A stretch of DNA of 64,000 bases from a bacterium YEK0313 (lineage in GTDB: Bacteria; Pseudomonadota; Alphaproteobacteria; Rhizobiales; Phreatobacteraceae), in assembly GCA_000751295.2 (NCBI GenBank), contig CCMO02000001.1, positions 3,810,615 through 3,874,614 on the forward strand. Direction: 5' to 3'. Within the stretch, counting starts at the first letter, position 1. Each line of letters begins with the position of its first letter. Made by a program: the position numbers and the translations under genes. Shown in pieces: positions 27,337 through 35,395 of this stretch. The notes beneath the pieces were generated by a model. The model made no database searches. It was not told the origin of the DNA and worked only from the letters and a program-made list of their open reading frames with translations.

Positions 27337-27822
27337 TCAGCCGCCGCCGACCAGCCGGCGCAGAACGAGGCTGGTCGTGGCGAAGCCGACAGCGGCAAAA
27401 AAGGCCCTCGCCTCGGCATTCGCCGCCCAGGTGCCGAGATCGATCCAGCCGAGGCCGCGGTCGCGCGCCACCTGCTCGGCATAGCCGATCAGCGCCCGTC
27501 CGACGCCCCGCCGCCTGAGGCCCGGCGCGACGGCGAGCTGCTGCACCACGAGATACGATCTTTCGCGCAGGAATGCGGTCTCAAGCTGCACGGCGACATC
27601 GAGCCAGACATAGCCGGCCGCGACCGCATCGATCCAGGCGATCGCCATCAGACTGCCGGGCTCGCCGAGCTGCGCGCGAAAGAAGGCCCTGATCTCTTCG
27701 GGATCCGGCTCCGCCTTGAAATCTTCCGGGCAAAGCCCCGCGTGCAGGCTCTGGGCCGGCTGGTTCAGCGCGACCAGGAGCGCGAGATCGCCGAGGTCTG
27801 CCGCCCTCACCTCGATCAGCAT
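27337..27822 (-). CDS. GNAT-family N-acetyltransferase
   Basis: The 161-residue protein has the GNAT fold order, with the acetyl-CoA pyrophosphate loop in QQLAVAPGLRRRGVGRALIG (V-x-x-x-x-R/Q-x-x-G-x-G/A pattern) and a later WAANAEARAFFAAVGF. It transfers an acetyl group to an unknown amine. Its end meets that of the MarC gene 9 bases away. Confidence 0.88.
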   Translation of the reverse strand: MLIEVRAADLGDLALLVALNQPAQSLHAGLCPEDFKAEPDPEEIRAFFRAQLGEPGSLMAIAWIDAVAAGYVWLDVAVQLETAFLRERSYLVVQQLAVAPGLRRRGVGRALIGYAEQVARDRGLGWIDLGTWAANAEARAFFAAVGFATTSLVLRRLVGGG

Positions 27823-27923
27823 GCGGATCGCCTCCGGCCCGGCCGTGGCATGAACGGCGGGCAGGAGCGGATCTTAGCGCGACGAGACGGCGGCGGCGAC
27901 CGGGCCCTTGCCGGCTTCGGGAT

Positions 27924-28772
27924 CTAGGGCCGGGCCGAGACCGCCACGGCACCGGTCCGGGCATTGTCGATCCTGACGGTCCGGTCGAGAAAGCCGTCGG
28001 CCCGGATCCGCGCCAGGAAGGCATTGAGCGCGGCGACGGCGGCCGGATGGCCCTGGCGCACGGCCAGGGCCTGGGGCGTGCTGGCGACGTCGCCTTCGAG
28101 CCGCCTTGCCCCCTCCATCGCCTCGACGAGGCTGAGGAGCCGCGCATTGGCCGCGGCAAAGCCGTCGACGGCACCGATTTCCAGCATGGCCTGCGCGCCG
28201 GCGATGCCGGTGCCCTCGATCGGAACGACCACCACGCTGGGATAGTCACGCGCAAGGGTGACGCCGACCGTATCGCCCGCGCTGACGCCGATCCGCAGCG
28301 GTCGCTGCGCCAGATCAGCGATCCGCTGCAGGGGCGAGGCCGCGCGCACGGCGATCCCTTGCGGGTTGAGCAGATAGACGTCGGAAAAGTCGACCTCGCG
28401 CCGGCGCGCCGGATTGTCGGCGAGCAGCGCCATGTCGATCCGGCCCTGGCGGAGCGCCGCGACGACCGCTTCGCTGCCGCGCAGGCCGATCATGTCGAGC
28501 CGGACGCCGAGTTCGCGCGCGAGCTCGCCGGCGAGCGCCGGACCGATGCCGGTCAGCGCGCCGGAGCGCGGATCGCGAACCGCATGGATCGGATTGCCGT
28601 CGATATAGCCGACCCGCAGGACGCTGGTCGGCGCCAGCACGGCACCGGCCTCGCCGGCACCGGCGCCGGGCGGCATGAACGCAGCGAGCGCCAGGATCAG
28701 CGCGAACAGCCAGGATCGCAGGCGGCGCGCGCCGATGGGGACCACGTCCCGGCTGGATCCGTGCTCGGCCAT
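27924..28772 (-). CDS. Transporter substrate-binding protein, family 3
   Basis: The 282-residue protein has a signal anchor or signal peptide (RRLRSWLFALILALAAFMPP, about 19-40) and a family 3 periplasmic binding domain: LRVGYIDGNPIHAVRDPRSG, LTGIGPALAGELARELGVRL, VVAALRQGRIDMALLADNPA, ending in a typical FLARIRADGFLDRTV. Such proteins bind amino acids or similar solutes. No permease or ATPase gene is next to it, so it is an orphan binding protein. GGGAGG precedes the ATG at 28772. Confidence 0.87.
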   Translation of the reverse strand: MAEHGSSRDVVPIGARRLRSWLFALILALAAFMPPGAGAGEAGAVLAPTSVLRVGYIDGNPIHAVRDPRSGALTGIGPALAGELARELGVRLDMIGLRGSEAVVAALRQGRIDMALLADNPARRREVDFSDVYLLNPQGIAVRAASPLQRIADLAQRPLRIGVSAGDTVGVTLARDYPSVVVVPIEGTGIAGAQAMLEIGAVDGFAAANARLLSLVEAMEGARRLEGDVASTPQALAVRQGHPAAVAALNAFLARIRADGFLDRTVRIDNARTGAVAVSARP

Positions 28773-28903
28773 GGCGGCCTCCCGGCAGGATGCTGCGCGA
28801 AGCGCGCCGCAATTTGCCCTTTCCGGCAGGCCTAGCGAATGGAGCGCGGCCGCGCAATTCAAGCCTGTTCAACAGCCCTCACGCGGCCGCGACCGCGCCG
28901 CGT

Positions 28904-30103
28904 TCAACCGGCGTCGGCAACCGCGCGCTCGCCGACCACCAGGGTGATCCAGGCGAGGCCGAGGGCCGCGACACCCGCGAGCGCGATGATTGCGACCATG
29001 GGCAGGGCCGTGCCGTCGAACATGAGGCTCGCCACCACGATCATCACCGCGCCGGTCGCCATCTGCAACGTGCCGCCGAGCGCCGAGGCCATGCCGGCGA
29101 TCGGTCCGTGCCGCTCGAGCGAGAGCACCATGCTCATGGGAATGACCAGGCCCTGGAAGGCGAAGGTCAGGAACAGCATGATCACCAGCCCGGCCAGGCT
29201 CTCGTGGCCGCTGACCAGCAGCGCGAGATGGATCAGCGCCATGACGGTCGAGCCGAGGGTCGCGCCGACGATGACCCGCCCCATGCCGAACCGCTCGCCG
29301 AGCGTGGCGCTGAACTGCGAGGCGCCGATGAAGCCGATGGCATTGACGGCGAAGGCGATGCTGTAGAGCGTCGGCGTCAAGCCGTAGCGATGGATGTAGA
29401 GGAACGAGGAATTGGCGAGGAAGGCGAAGAAGCTCGCCATGCCGAAGGCGCCGATGAAGGTGACGCCCATGAAATGCCGGTCGCGCAGCAGCAGGCCGTA
29501 GCTTGACAGCACGGTCTTCAGGTCGCTGCGGATGCGCTCGGCCGGCGGACGCGTTTCGGGCAGCGCCAGGACCGTCAGCGCAAGGCTGAGAATGGCGGCG
29601 ACCGTCAGGACGGCAAAGATCGCGCGCCAATCGAACAGCGCGATGAGGCCGCTGCCGGCAAGCGGCGCCAGGATCGGCGAGACGCTGATCACCAGCATGA
29701 CCAGGGTCATCAGCCGCGTCGCCGCCACCCCGGTATGCAGGTCGCGGATGATGGCGCGCGGCACGACCATGACCGAGGCGGCGCCGATGCCCTGGATGAA
29801 CCGGAGCACGATGAGCCATTCGATCGAACGCGTCAGGCCGCAGCCGATGCCGGCCAGCGTGAACAGGGTGAGGCCGAAATAGAGCGGCGGCTTGCGCCCG
29901 ACCATGTCGGAGACCGGGCCGTAGAAGATCTGGGTGAGGCCGAAGCCGGCCATGAAGGTCATCAGCGTCATCTGCGCGCCGGCCGTCGAGGTGCCGAGAT
30001 CGGCGGCGAGGGCCGGCAACGCCGGCAGATACATGTCGATGGCGAAGGGGCCGACTGCAGCCAGCAAGCCCAGAATGAACGCGTTACGGGCAAAGCCGGG
30101 CAT
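28904..30103 (-). CDS. MFS drug exporter of the Bcr/CflA type
   Basis: The 399-residue protein has 12 predicted helices and Bcr/CflA-type blocks: AVGPFAIDMYLPALPALAAD in helix 1, GPVSDMVGRKPPLYFGL in loop 2-3, and RFIQGIGAASVMVVPRAIIRD. These exporters remove bicyclomycin, chloramphenicol and related compounds with protons. The ATG at 30103 has GAGG 9 bases upstream; an ATG at 30112 has no room for a site. Confidence 0.92.
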   Translation of the reverse strand: MPGFARNAFILGLLAAVGPFAIDMYLPALPALAADLGTSTAGAQMTLMTFMAGFGLTQIFYGPVSDMVGRKPPLYFGLTLFTLAGIGCGLTRSIEWLIVLRFIQGIGAASVMVVPRAIIRDLHTGVAATRLMTLVMLVISVSPILAPLAGSGLIALFDWRAIFAVLTVAAILSLALTVLALPETRPPAERIRSDLKTVLSSYGLLLRDRHFMGVTFIGAFGMASFFAFLANSSFLYIHRYGLTPTLYSIAFAVNAIGFIGASQFSATLGERFGMGRVIVGATLGSTVMALIHLALLVSGHESLAGLVIMLFLTFAFQGLVIPMSMVLSLERHGPIAGMASALGGTLQMATGAVMIVVASLMFDGTALPMVAIIALAGVAALGLAWITLVVGERAVADAG

Positions 30104-30236
30104 GCACTGCATCCTCGAAGTATGGTCTGAAAGCGGCAGGCGGCTTCGCACATGTCGGGTGCGGCGCGCAAGGCGCAAGGGCTGCCGGTCCCGTATCAAC
30201 CCGGATGCCGCGACAGTGCGATGACGCATTGGCGCG

Positions 30237-30632
30237 TCAGCCGGCCCAGGTCATGGCGGCCATCAGGCGCCCGGGCAGAAAGGTGAACAGCCCCGCGACC
30301 GCCCAGCCCGCCGTGACCATCATCATGATCCGGCGGTGGCGGGCGATCTCGCCGCGACGCCGCGCGGCCACCGCACCGACGAGGCCGGCGAGGGTGATCA
30401 CCGAGAGGATGTGGATCGGGCTGAACGGGCCGACGAGCCGGATCTGGTGAATGCCGAAGGAGGTCAGCGCCACCACCGCCATCAGGACCACCCAGGTCCA
30501 GCCGACCGCGCGGTGGAACAGTCCGCGCTTCACCCGCAGGAACTGGACGAGGGTGAGCGGGATCAGGGCAAGCGCCGCCGTGGCGTGGAGCTGGATCATC
30601 GGGGGAGCGGCAAGGAAGGGAGCGAGGGTCAC
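30237..30632 (-). CDS. DUF2306-family membrane protein
   Basis: The protein has four predicted helices and the DUF2306 pattern: PMIQLHATAALALIPLTLVQ, FHRAVGWTWVVLMAVVALTS, FSPIHILSVITLAGLVGAVA, RHRRIMMMVTAGWAVAGLFT and FLPGR. Several His and Arg are conserved, but no function is known. Start uncertain: the frame is open to 30776, but an AT-rich promoter-like patch at 30660-30692 lies inside that extension, so a GTG at 30632 (131 residues) is preferred. Confidence 0.7.
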   Translation of the reverse strand: MTLAPFLAAPPMIQLHATAALALIPLTLVQFLRVKRGLFHRAVGWTWVVLMAVVALTSFGIHQIRLVGPFSPIHILSVITLAGLVGAVAARRRGEIARHRRIMMMVTAGWAVAGLFTFLPGRLMAAMTWAG

Positions 30633-30662
30633 GGCAGCACCTGCGGCGAGGGAGAATGTGAA

Positions 30663-30692
30663 GTAAATAAACTTTACATTATCGACTGTCAA
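30663..30692 (-). promoter_or_regulatory. AT-rich promoter/operator candidate before the DUF2306 gene
   Basis: The minus strand has a perfect TTGACA (30692-30687), and 17 bases on TATTTA (30669-30664). Across the -10 lies an inverted repeat GTAAA-N5-TTTAC (30663-30677), the shape of a dimeric repressor site. The patch is the most AT-rich stretch nearby. It supports a downstream start for the DUF2306 gene. Confidence 0.4.
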
Positions 30693-30801
30693 TCGCCCCT
30701 GCCCGCTCTGGCGCGCGGGTCCCCTCCGGCCGAGTGCGCAGGCCACTGCGACCGCGCCGGGCGGCCTGCGGCGCATATGGCGTGAATGATGGTGGCGAGC
30801 G

Positions 30802-31299
30802 TTAGCCGCGCCGGGCTGCCGCCCATTCTGGCCGCAGCAGCGACATCAGCACCTGGTCGACGCGGCTGCCATCGGCCCGCTTCACCGCCTCGCGCAGCAG
30901 CCCCTCCTCGGCAAATCCGAGCGAACGATAGACATGGCGCGCCCTGGCATTGTCGGTGAAGACCTCGAGCAGGAAGCGGTGGCAGGCAGTTTCGGTGAAC
31001 ACCCAGTCGATGACGGCCGTCAGGAACGGCCGGCCAAAGCCCTGGCCGGCCGCAGCGGCGACGATGCGCTGCAGGCCGATATTGTCGGAACGGTTGTTGA
31101 GATCGCGCAGGATGGCGAAACCACCCGGTGGTCCGCCATCGGCGGAACCGACCAGATAGGCGAAATCCGCCGAGGCCATGGCGGCCTCATGCCGTTCGGC
31201 CGGCCATTGGCCGACCATGCCGGCGAAGGCCGGCTGGCGCTCGCTCGCCATGATGAAGGCGAGATCGGCTGGGGTCGCCCGGCGGATCGAAACCTGCAT
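30802..31299 (-). CDS. GNAT-family N-acetyltransferase (RimJ/RimL-like)
   Basis: The 165-residue protein opens with VSIRRATPADLAFIM, has IVAAAAGQGFGRPFLTAVID (acetyl-CoA loop) and the closing block LEVFTDNARARHVYRSLGFA with EEGLLREAV, typical of RimJ/RimL-type acetyltransferases. Substrate unknown; protein N-termini, ribosomal proteins and small amines are all known for the family. It is 41 bases downstream of ssb. Confidence 0.87.
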   Translation of the reverse strand: MQVSIRRATPADLAFIMASERQPAFAGMVGQWPAERHEAAMASADFAYLVGSADGGPPGGFAILRDLNNRSDNIGLQRIVAAAAGQGFGRPFLTAVIDWVFTETACHRFLLEVFTDNARARHVYRSLGFAEEGLLREAVKRADGSRVDQVLMSLLRPEWAAARRG

Positions 31300-31340
31300 G
31301 GCCGGGCCCCCTCCCCGAAGCCGGGATCAGCGACCGCCGC

Positions 31341-31859
31341 TCAGAACGGGATCTCGTCGTCGTCCATCCGGCCACCGCCGCCACCGGCGGGCGCTGCCGG
31401 CCGCCGCGGGGCTTCCGCCCGGCCCATGCCGGACCGGTTGTCGAGCGCGCCGGACGAGCCGAAGCTGTCGTCGCCATAGTCGCTGCCGCCGCCACCGCCG
31501 CCGCCACCGCGGCCATCGAGCAGCACCATCTCGCCGCGGAAGCGCTGCAGCACCACTTCGGTCGTATATTTCTCGACGCCGGACTGGTCCTGCCATTTGC
31601 GCGTCTGCAGCTGGCCCTCGACATAGACCTTGGAGCCCTTGCGCAGATATTGCTCGGCGACCTTCACCAGGTTCTCGTTGTAGATCACCACGGCGTGCCA
31701 TTCGGTGCGCTCGCGCCGCTCGCCCGAGCCCTTGTCGCGCCAGCTCTCGGTGGTCGCCAGGCGCAGGCTGCAGACCTGCTCGCCGTTGTTCATCCGCCGG
31801 ACTTCCGGATCCTTGCCCAGATTGCCGACCAGGATGACCTTGTTGACGCTGCCTGCCAT
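31341..31859 (-). CDS. ssb: Single-stranded DNA-binding protein
   Basis: SSB coats single-stranded DNA in replication, recombination and repair. The 172-residue protein has the OB fold (about 1-112: GSVNKVILVGNLGKDPEVRR, TEWHAVVIYNENLVKVAEQY, GSKVYVEGQLQTRKWQDQSG), a Gly-rich linker with a run of nine Gly, and the acidic tip DDDEIPF that binds partner proteins. The ATG at 31859 gives the family start MAGSVNKV. It is divergent from uvrA around a LexA box. Confidence 0.96.
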   Translation of the reverse strand: MAGSVNKVILVGNLGKDPEVRRMNNGEQVCSLRLATTESWRDKGSGERRERTEWHAVVIYNENLVKVAEQYLRKGSKVYVEGQLQTRKWQDQSGVEKYTTEVVLQRFRGEMVLLDGRGGGGGGGGSDYGDDSFGSSGALDNRSGMGRAEAPRRPAAPAGGGGGRMDDDEIPF

Positions 31860-32113
31860 CTCGCTCTCCCTCTCCCCGCAGCCTCTGCCCGGGGCGCTTT
31901 CAGCCTGAACCTGCCGGAGCCATCCCATGTTCGGCCGGCGCCGTCACGGCACGGCCGCCGGATTGGCCGATCTATCCCCAGTTTCCCGCCCTGGCGCCGC
32001 AGGAGGCCGGAATTGGCCGCCTCGCGACCGCCCCTGCCGCGCCACGGCCGCGGAGCCGGCCGACCCGGCCGGTTGTCTGCACCGGCGCGGCGGAGACCAT
32101 GCCACGGCTTCGT

Positions 32114-32128
32114 GTTCATTATTTGTTC
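32114..32128. promoter_or_regulatory. LexA (SOS) box between ssb and uvrA
   Basis: GTTC-N7-GTTC at 32114-32117 and 32125-32128 with an AT-rich spacer (ATTATTT) is the alphaproteobacterial LexA operator. It lies near the middle of the 511-base divergent gap, 243 bases from the uvrA start and 255 from the ssb start, and abuts a rightward promoter candidate. The uvrA and ssb setting agrees with SOS control. Confidence 0.85.
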
Positions 32129-32157
32129 TTGTGCGACTTGGCAAGCCCCGCTAAGGT
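32129..32157 (+). promoter_or_regulatory. Candidate rightward promoter next to the LexA box
   Basis: TTGTGC (32129-32134) and TAAGGT (32152-32157) are 17 bases apart on the plus strand, directly after the LexA box, so bound LexA would block polymerase. The first downstream open frame is a 50-codon GTG-initiated frame, then uvrA. Confidence 0.4.
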
Positions 32158-32195
32158 CCAGCCGCTCTCCCGCCCCGAATCGTCGGACGCAACCT

Positions 32196-32348
32196 GTGCA
32201 CATCAGCCATCACCTGTGCCGGCGCCTCTGGCGGCGGGCGTTCACGGTTTCTACCTTGGGGCTTTGGTTTTCCGCCTTGATCTCCACCGGGGCGCTCGCG
32301 CGCGAAGGCGCCGGCACGCGCCTTGCCCAGGATGAGACCTCGTCGTGA
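32196..32348 (+). CDS. Possible 50-residue peptide ahead of uvrA, signal-peptide-like
   Basis: A GTG-initiated frame of 50 codons ends 22 bases before the uvrA ATG. The product has a basic N-terminal part (LCRRLWRRAF), a hydrophobic stretch (TVSTLGLWFSALISTGALA) resembling a signal peptide or membrane helix, and a polar tail ending DETSS. It would be the first frame on a transcript from the LexA-linked promoter. Against it: only a weak GGACG ribosome site and no known family. It may be leader sequence without translation. Confidence 0.25.
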   Translation: MHISHHLCRRLWRRAFTVSTLGLWFSALISTGALAREGAGTRLAQDETSS

Positions 32349-32370
32349 TCGCGTTCAACGGACCCGTTCT

Positions 32371-35292
32371 ATGACTGACCTTTTCGACAAGTTCCGCGAC
32401 GACGTCCGGCGCCCCGACCAGCGGGTGATTTCCGTACGCGGCGCGCGCGAGCACAATCTGAAGGGCGTCGACCTGACCATCCCGCGCGACGCGCTGGTGG
32501 TGTTCACGGGCCTGTCCGGCTCGGGCAAGTCCTCGCTCGCCTTCGACACGATCTATGCCGAAGGCCAGCGCCGCTATGTCGAAAGCCTGTCGGCCTATGC
32601 CCGCCAGTTCCTGGAAATGATGCAGAAGCCGGACGTCGACCAGATCGACGGCCTGTCGCCGGCCATTTCCATCGAGCAGAAGACCACGTCGAAGAACCCG
32701 CGCTCGACGGTCGGCACCGTCACCGAGATCTACGACTATATGCGCCTCCTGTGGGCGCGCGTCGGCGTGCCCTATTCGCCCGCCACCGGCCTGCCGATCG
32801 AAAGCCAGACGGTGAGCCAGATGGTCGACAAGACCCTGGCTCTGCCCGAGGGTTCGCGCCTCTATCTGCTGGCGCCGACGGTGCGCGGCCGCAAGGGCGA
32901 GTACCGCAAGGAACTCGCCGAATACCAGAAGAAGGGCTTCCAGCGCGTCAAGGTCGACGGCACCTTCTACGAGATCCCCGACGTGCCGGCGCTCGACAAG
33001 AAGCTGAAGCACGACATCGACGTGGTGGTCGACCGCGTCGTGGTCAGGCCGGACATGGCGACGCGCCTCGCCGACAGCTTCGAAATGGCGCTGAAGCTCG
33101 CCGACGGCATCGCCATCATCGAATTCGCCGAGGGCAAGGACGCCAAGGGCGAGCCGCTGCGGGTGATCTTTTCGGAGAAGTTCGCCTGCCCCGTCTCCGG
33201 CTTCACCATTCCGGAAATCGAGCCGCGGCTGTTCTCGTTCAACAATCCCTTCGGCGCCTGCCCCGCCTGCGACGGCCTCGGCGTCGAGCAGACGATCGAT
33301 GCCGACCTCGTCATCCCCGACAAGGACCAGACCTTGCGCAAGGGCGCCATCGCGCCCTGGGCGAAGTCGAGCTCGCCCTTCTACACCCAGACGCTCGACG
33401 CTCTCGCCAGGCATTACGGCTTCTCGCTGACCGCGCCCTGGCGCTCGCTGCCGGAAAAGGCCCGCGAGGCGATCCTGTTCGGCACCGGCGAGGAGACCGT
33501 CACCTTCCGCTACGACGACGGCCTGCGCTCCTATGAGACCACCAAGACCTTCGAGGGCGTCGTCCGCAATCTCGAGCGCCGGCTGAAGGAGACCGAAAGC
33601 GAATGGGCGCGCGAGGAGATCTCCCGCTACGTCTCGGCCGTGCCTTGCAAGACCTGCACCGGCTTCCGGCTGAAGCCCGAGGCGCTCGCGGTGAAGATCG
33701 CCGCGGCGCATATCGGCGAGATCTCGCAGCTGTCGGTGCGGGCGGCCAACGAATGGTTCTCGGCCCTGCCGCCCAAGCTCACCGCCCAGCAGAACGAGAT
33801 CGCGGTGCGCATCCTCAAGGAGATCCGCGACCGCCTGCGCTTCCTGGTCGATGTCGGCCTCGAATATCTCACCCTCGGCCGCAATTCCGGCACCCTGTCC
33901 GGCGGCGAGAGCCAGCGCATCCGGCTCGCCTCGCAGATCGGCTCGGGCCTGACCGGGGTGCTCTACGTGCTGGACGAACCGTCGATCGGCCTGCACCAGC
34001 GCGATAATGAACGGCTGCTCGGCACGCTGAAGCGGCTGCGCGATCTCGGCAATACGGTCATCGTGGTCGAACACGACGAGGACGCCATCCTGCAGGCGGA
34101 CCATGTCGTCGATGTCGGCCCCGGCGCCGGCATCCATGGCGGCCGGATCGTCGCCCAGGGCACGCCCGAGGAGGTGATGCGCGATCCGAAGTCGCTTACC
34201 GGCAAATATCTCACCGGCGAGCTGTTCGTGCCGACGCCGAAGCGGCGCAAGCCGCAGAAGGGCCGCACGCTCAAGATCGTCAATGCCCACGGCAACAACC
34301 TGAAGAACGTCACGGTCGAGATCCCGCTCGGCACCTTCACCTGCATCACCGGCGTCTCCGGCGGCGGCAAGTCGACGCTGCTCATCGACACGCTCTACAA
34401 GGCGGTGGCGCGCAAGCTGAACGGGGCGAGCGAAGCCCCTGCCCCGCATGACCGGATCGAGGGCGTCGAGCATCTCGACAAGGTCATCGACATCGACCAG
34501 TCGCCGATCGGCCGCACGCCGCGCTCCAATCCGGCGACCTATACCGGCGCCTTCACGCCGATCCGCGAATGGTTCGCAGGCCTGCCCGAGGCCAAGGCGC
34601 GCGGCTACGAGCCGGGCCGCTTCTCGTTCAACGTCAAGGGCGGACGCTGCGAGGCCTGCCAGGGCGACGGCGTCATCAAGATCGAGATGCACTTCCTGCC
34701 CGACGTCTATGTCACCTGCGACGTCTGCAAGGGCAAGCGCTACAACCGCGAAACGCTGGAAGTGGTGTTCAAGGGCAAGTCGATCGCCGACGTGCTCGAC
34801 ATGACCGTCGACGAGGGCGTCGAGTTCTTCAAGGCGGTGCCGCGGGTGCGCGACATCCTGAAGACGCTCTCGGAGGTCGGCCTCGGCTATATCCATGTCG
34901 GCCAGCAGGCGACGACCCTCTCCGGCGGCGAAGCGCAGCGGGTCAAGCTGTCGAAGGAACTGTCGCGCAAGGCCACCGGCCGGACGCTCTATATCCTCGA
35001 CGAGCCGACCACCGGCCTGCATTTCCACGATGTCGCGAAACTCCTGGAAGTGCTGCACGAGCTGGTCGCCCAGGGCAATTCGGTTGTCGTCATCGAGCAC
35101 AATCTGGAGGTCATCAAGACCGCCGACTGGGTGATCGACATGGGACCGGAGGGTGGCGACGGCGGCGGCGAGGTCGTGGCCGTCGGCCCGCCCGAGACGG
35201 TGGCGCGCGAACCGCGCAGCCATACCGGGCGCTTCCTCACCGAGGTGCTGGCGCGCCGGCCGATGAAGGCCAAGATCGAGGCGGCCGAGTAG
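32371..35292 (+). CDS. uvrA: Excinuclease ABC subunit A
   Basis: UvrA is the damage-recognition ATPase of nucleotide excision repair. The 973-residue protein has two ABC modules: Walker A GLSGSGKSS near residue 48 and GVSGGGKST near 668, with LSGGE signatures (TLSGGESQRIRLASQIGSG and TTLSGGEAQRVKLSKEL). Two zinc modules are visible: a CPVSG...CPACDGLG and a CEACQGDG...CDVCKGKRY. The ATG at 32371 gives the family N terminus. Divergent from ssb with an SOS box between. Confidence 0.97.
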   Translation: MTDLFDKFRDDVRRPDQRVISVRGAREHNLKGVDLTIPRDALVVFTGLSGSGKSSLAFDTIYAEGQRRYVESLSAYARQFLEMMQKPDVDQIDGLSPAISIEQKTTSKNPRSTVGTVTEIYDYMRLLWARVGVPYSPATGLPIESQTVSQMVDKTLALPEGSRLYLLAPTVRGRKGEYRKELAEYQKKGFQRVKVDGTFYEIPDVPALDKKLKHDIDVVVDRVVVRPDMATRLADSFEMALKLADGIAIIEFAEGKDAKGEPLRVIFSEKFACPVSGFTIPEIEPRLFSFNNPFGACPACDGLGVEQTIDADLVIPDKDQTLRKGAIAPWAKSSSPFYTQTLDALARHYGFSLTAPWRSLPEKAREAILFGTGEETVTFRYDDGLRSYETTKTFEGVVRNLERRLKETESEWAREEISRYVSAVPCKTCTGFRLKPEALAVKIAAAHIGEISQLSVRAANEWFSALPPKLTAQQNEIAVRILKEIRDRLRFLVDVGLEYLTLGRNSGTLSGGESQRIRLASQIGSGLTGVLYVLDEPSIGLHQRDNERLLGTLKRLRDLGNTVIVVEHDEDAILQADHVVDVGPGAGIHGGRIVAQGTPEEVMRDPKSLTGKYLTGELFVPTPKRRKPQKGRTLKIVNAHGNNLKNVTVEIPLGTFTCITGVSGGGKSTLLIDTLYKAVARKLNGASEAPAPHDRIEGVEHLDKVIDIDQSPIGRTPRSNPATYTGAFTPIREWFAGLPEAKARGYEPGRFSFNVKGGRCEACQGDGVIKIEMHFLPDVYVTCDVCKGKRYNRETLEVVFKGKSIADVLDMTVDEGVEFFKAVPRVRDILKTLSEVGLGYIHVGQQATTLSGGEAQRVKLSKELSRKATGRTLYILDEPTTGLHFHDVAKLLEVLHELVAQGNSVVVIEHNLEVIKTADWVIDMGPEGGDGGGEVVAVGPPETVAREPRSHTGRFLTEVLARRPMKAKIEAAE

Positions 35293-35295
35293 GAA

Positions 35296-35390
35296 GTGGC
35301 GAATGGCCAATGGCGAATGGTAAGTGTGAGGCTCGTCCGTCTCAGACGGGCCGGCCCGTCCGTCCCTACTCGCCATTCGCCACTCGCCAC
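35296..35390. repeat. Palindromic GGCGAATGG-type repeat, copy A
   Basis: Downstream of the uvrA stop codon the arm GTGGCGAATGGCCAATGGCG (from 35296 to about 35320) faces the inverted arm CTACTCGCCATTCGCCACTC (35366 to 35390). Each arm iterates a 7-8 base unit (GGCGAATG / GGCGAGTA). The centre holds a perfect 16-base palindrome GACGGGCCGGCCCGTC. Similar arms occur at 42609-42676 and 42855-42881, all just after stop codons. Confidence 0.7.
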
Positions 35391-35395
35391 CCACC

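Noticed and set aside
31187..31624. Arg/Ser-rich minus-strand frame across the ssb end
   Set aside because: It is an alternative frame of ssb and the adjacent GNAT gene with no family features.
35296..35390. Insertion sequence ends
   Set aside because: There is no transposase frame between the arms, only about 45 bases; a short palindromic repeat fits better.
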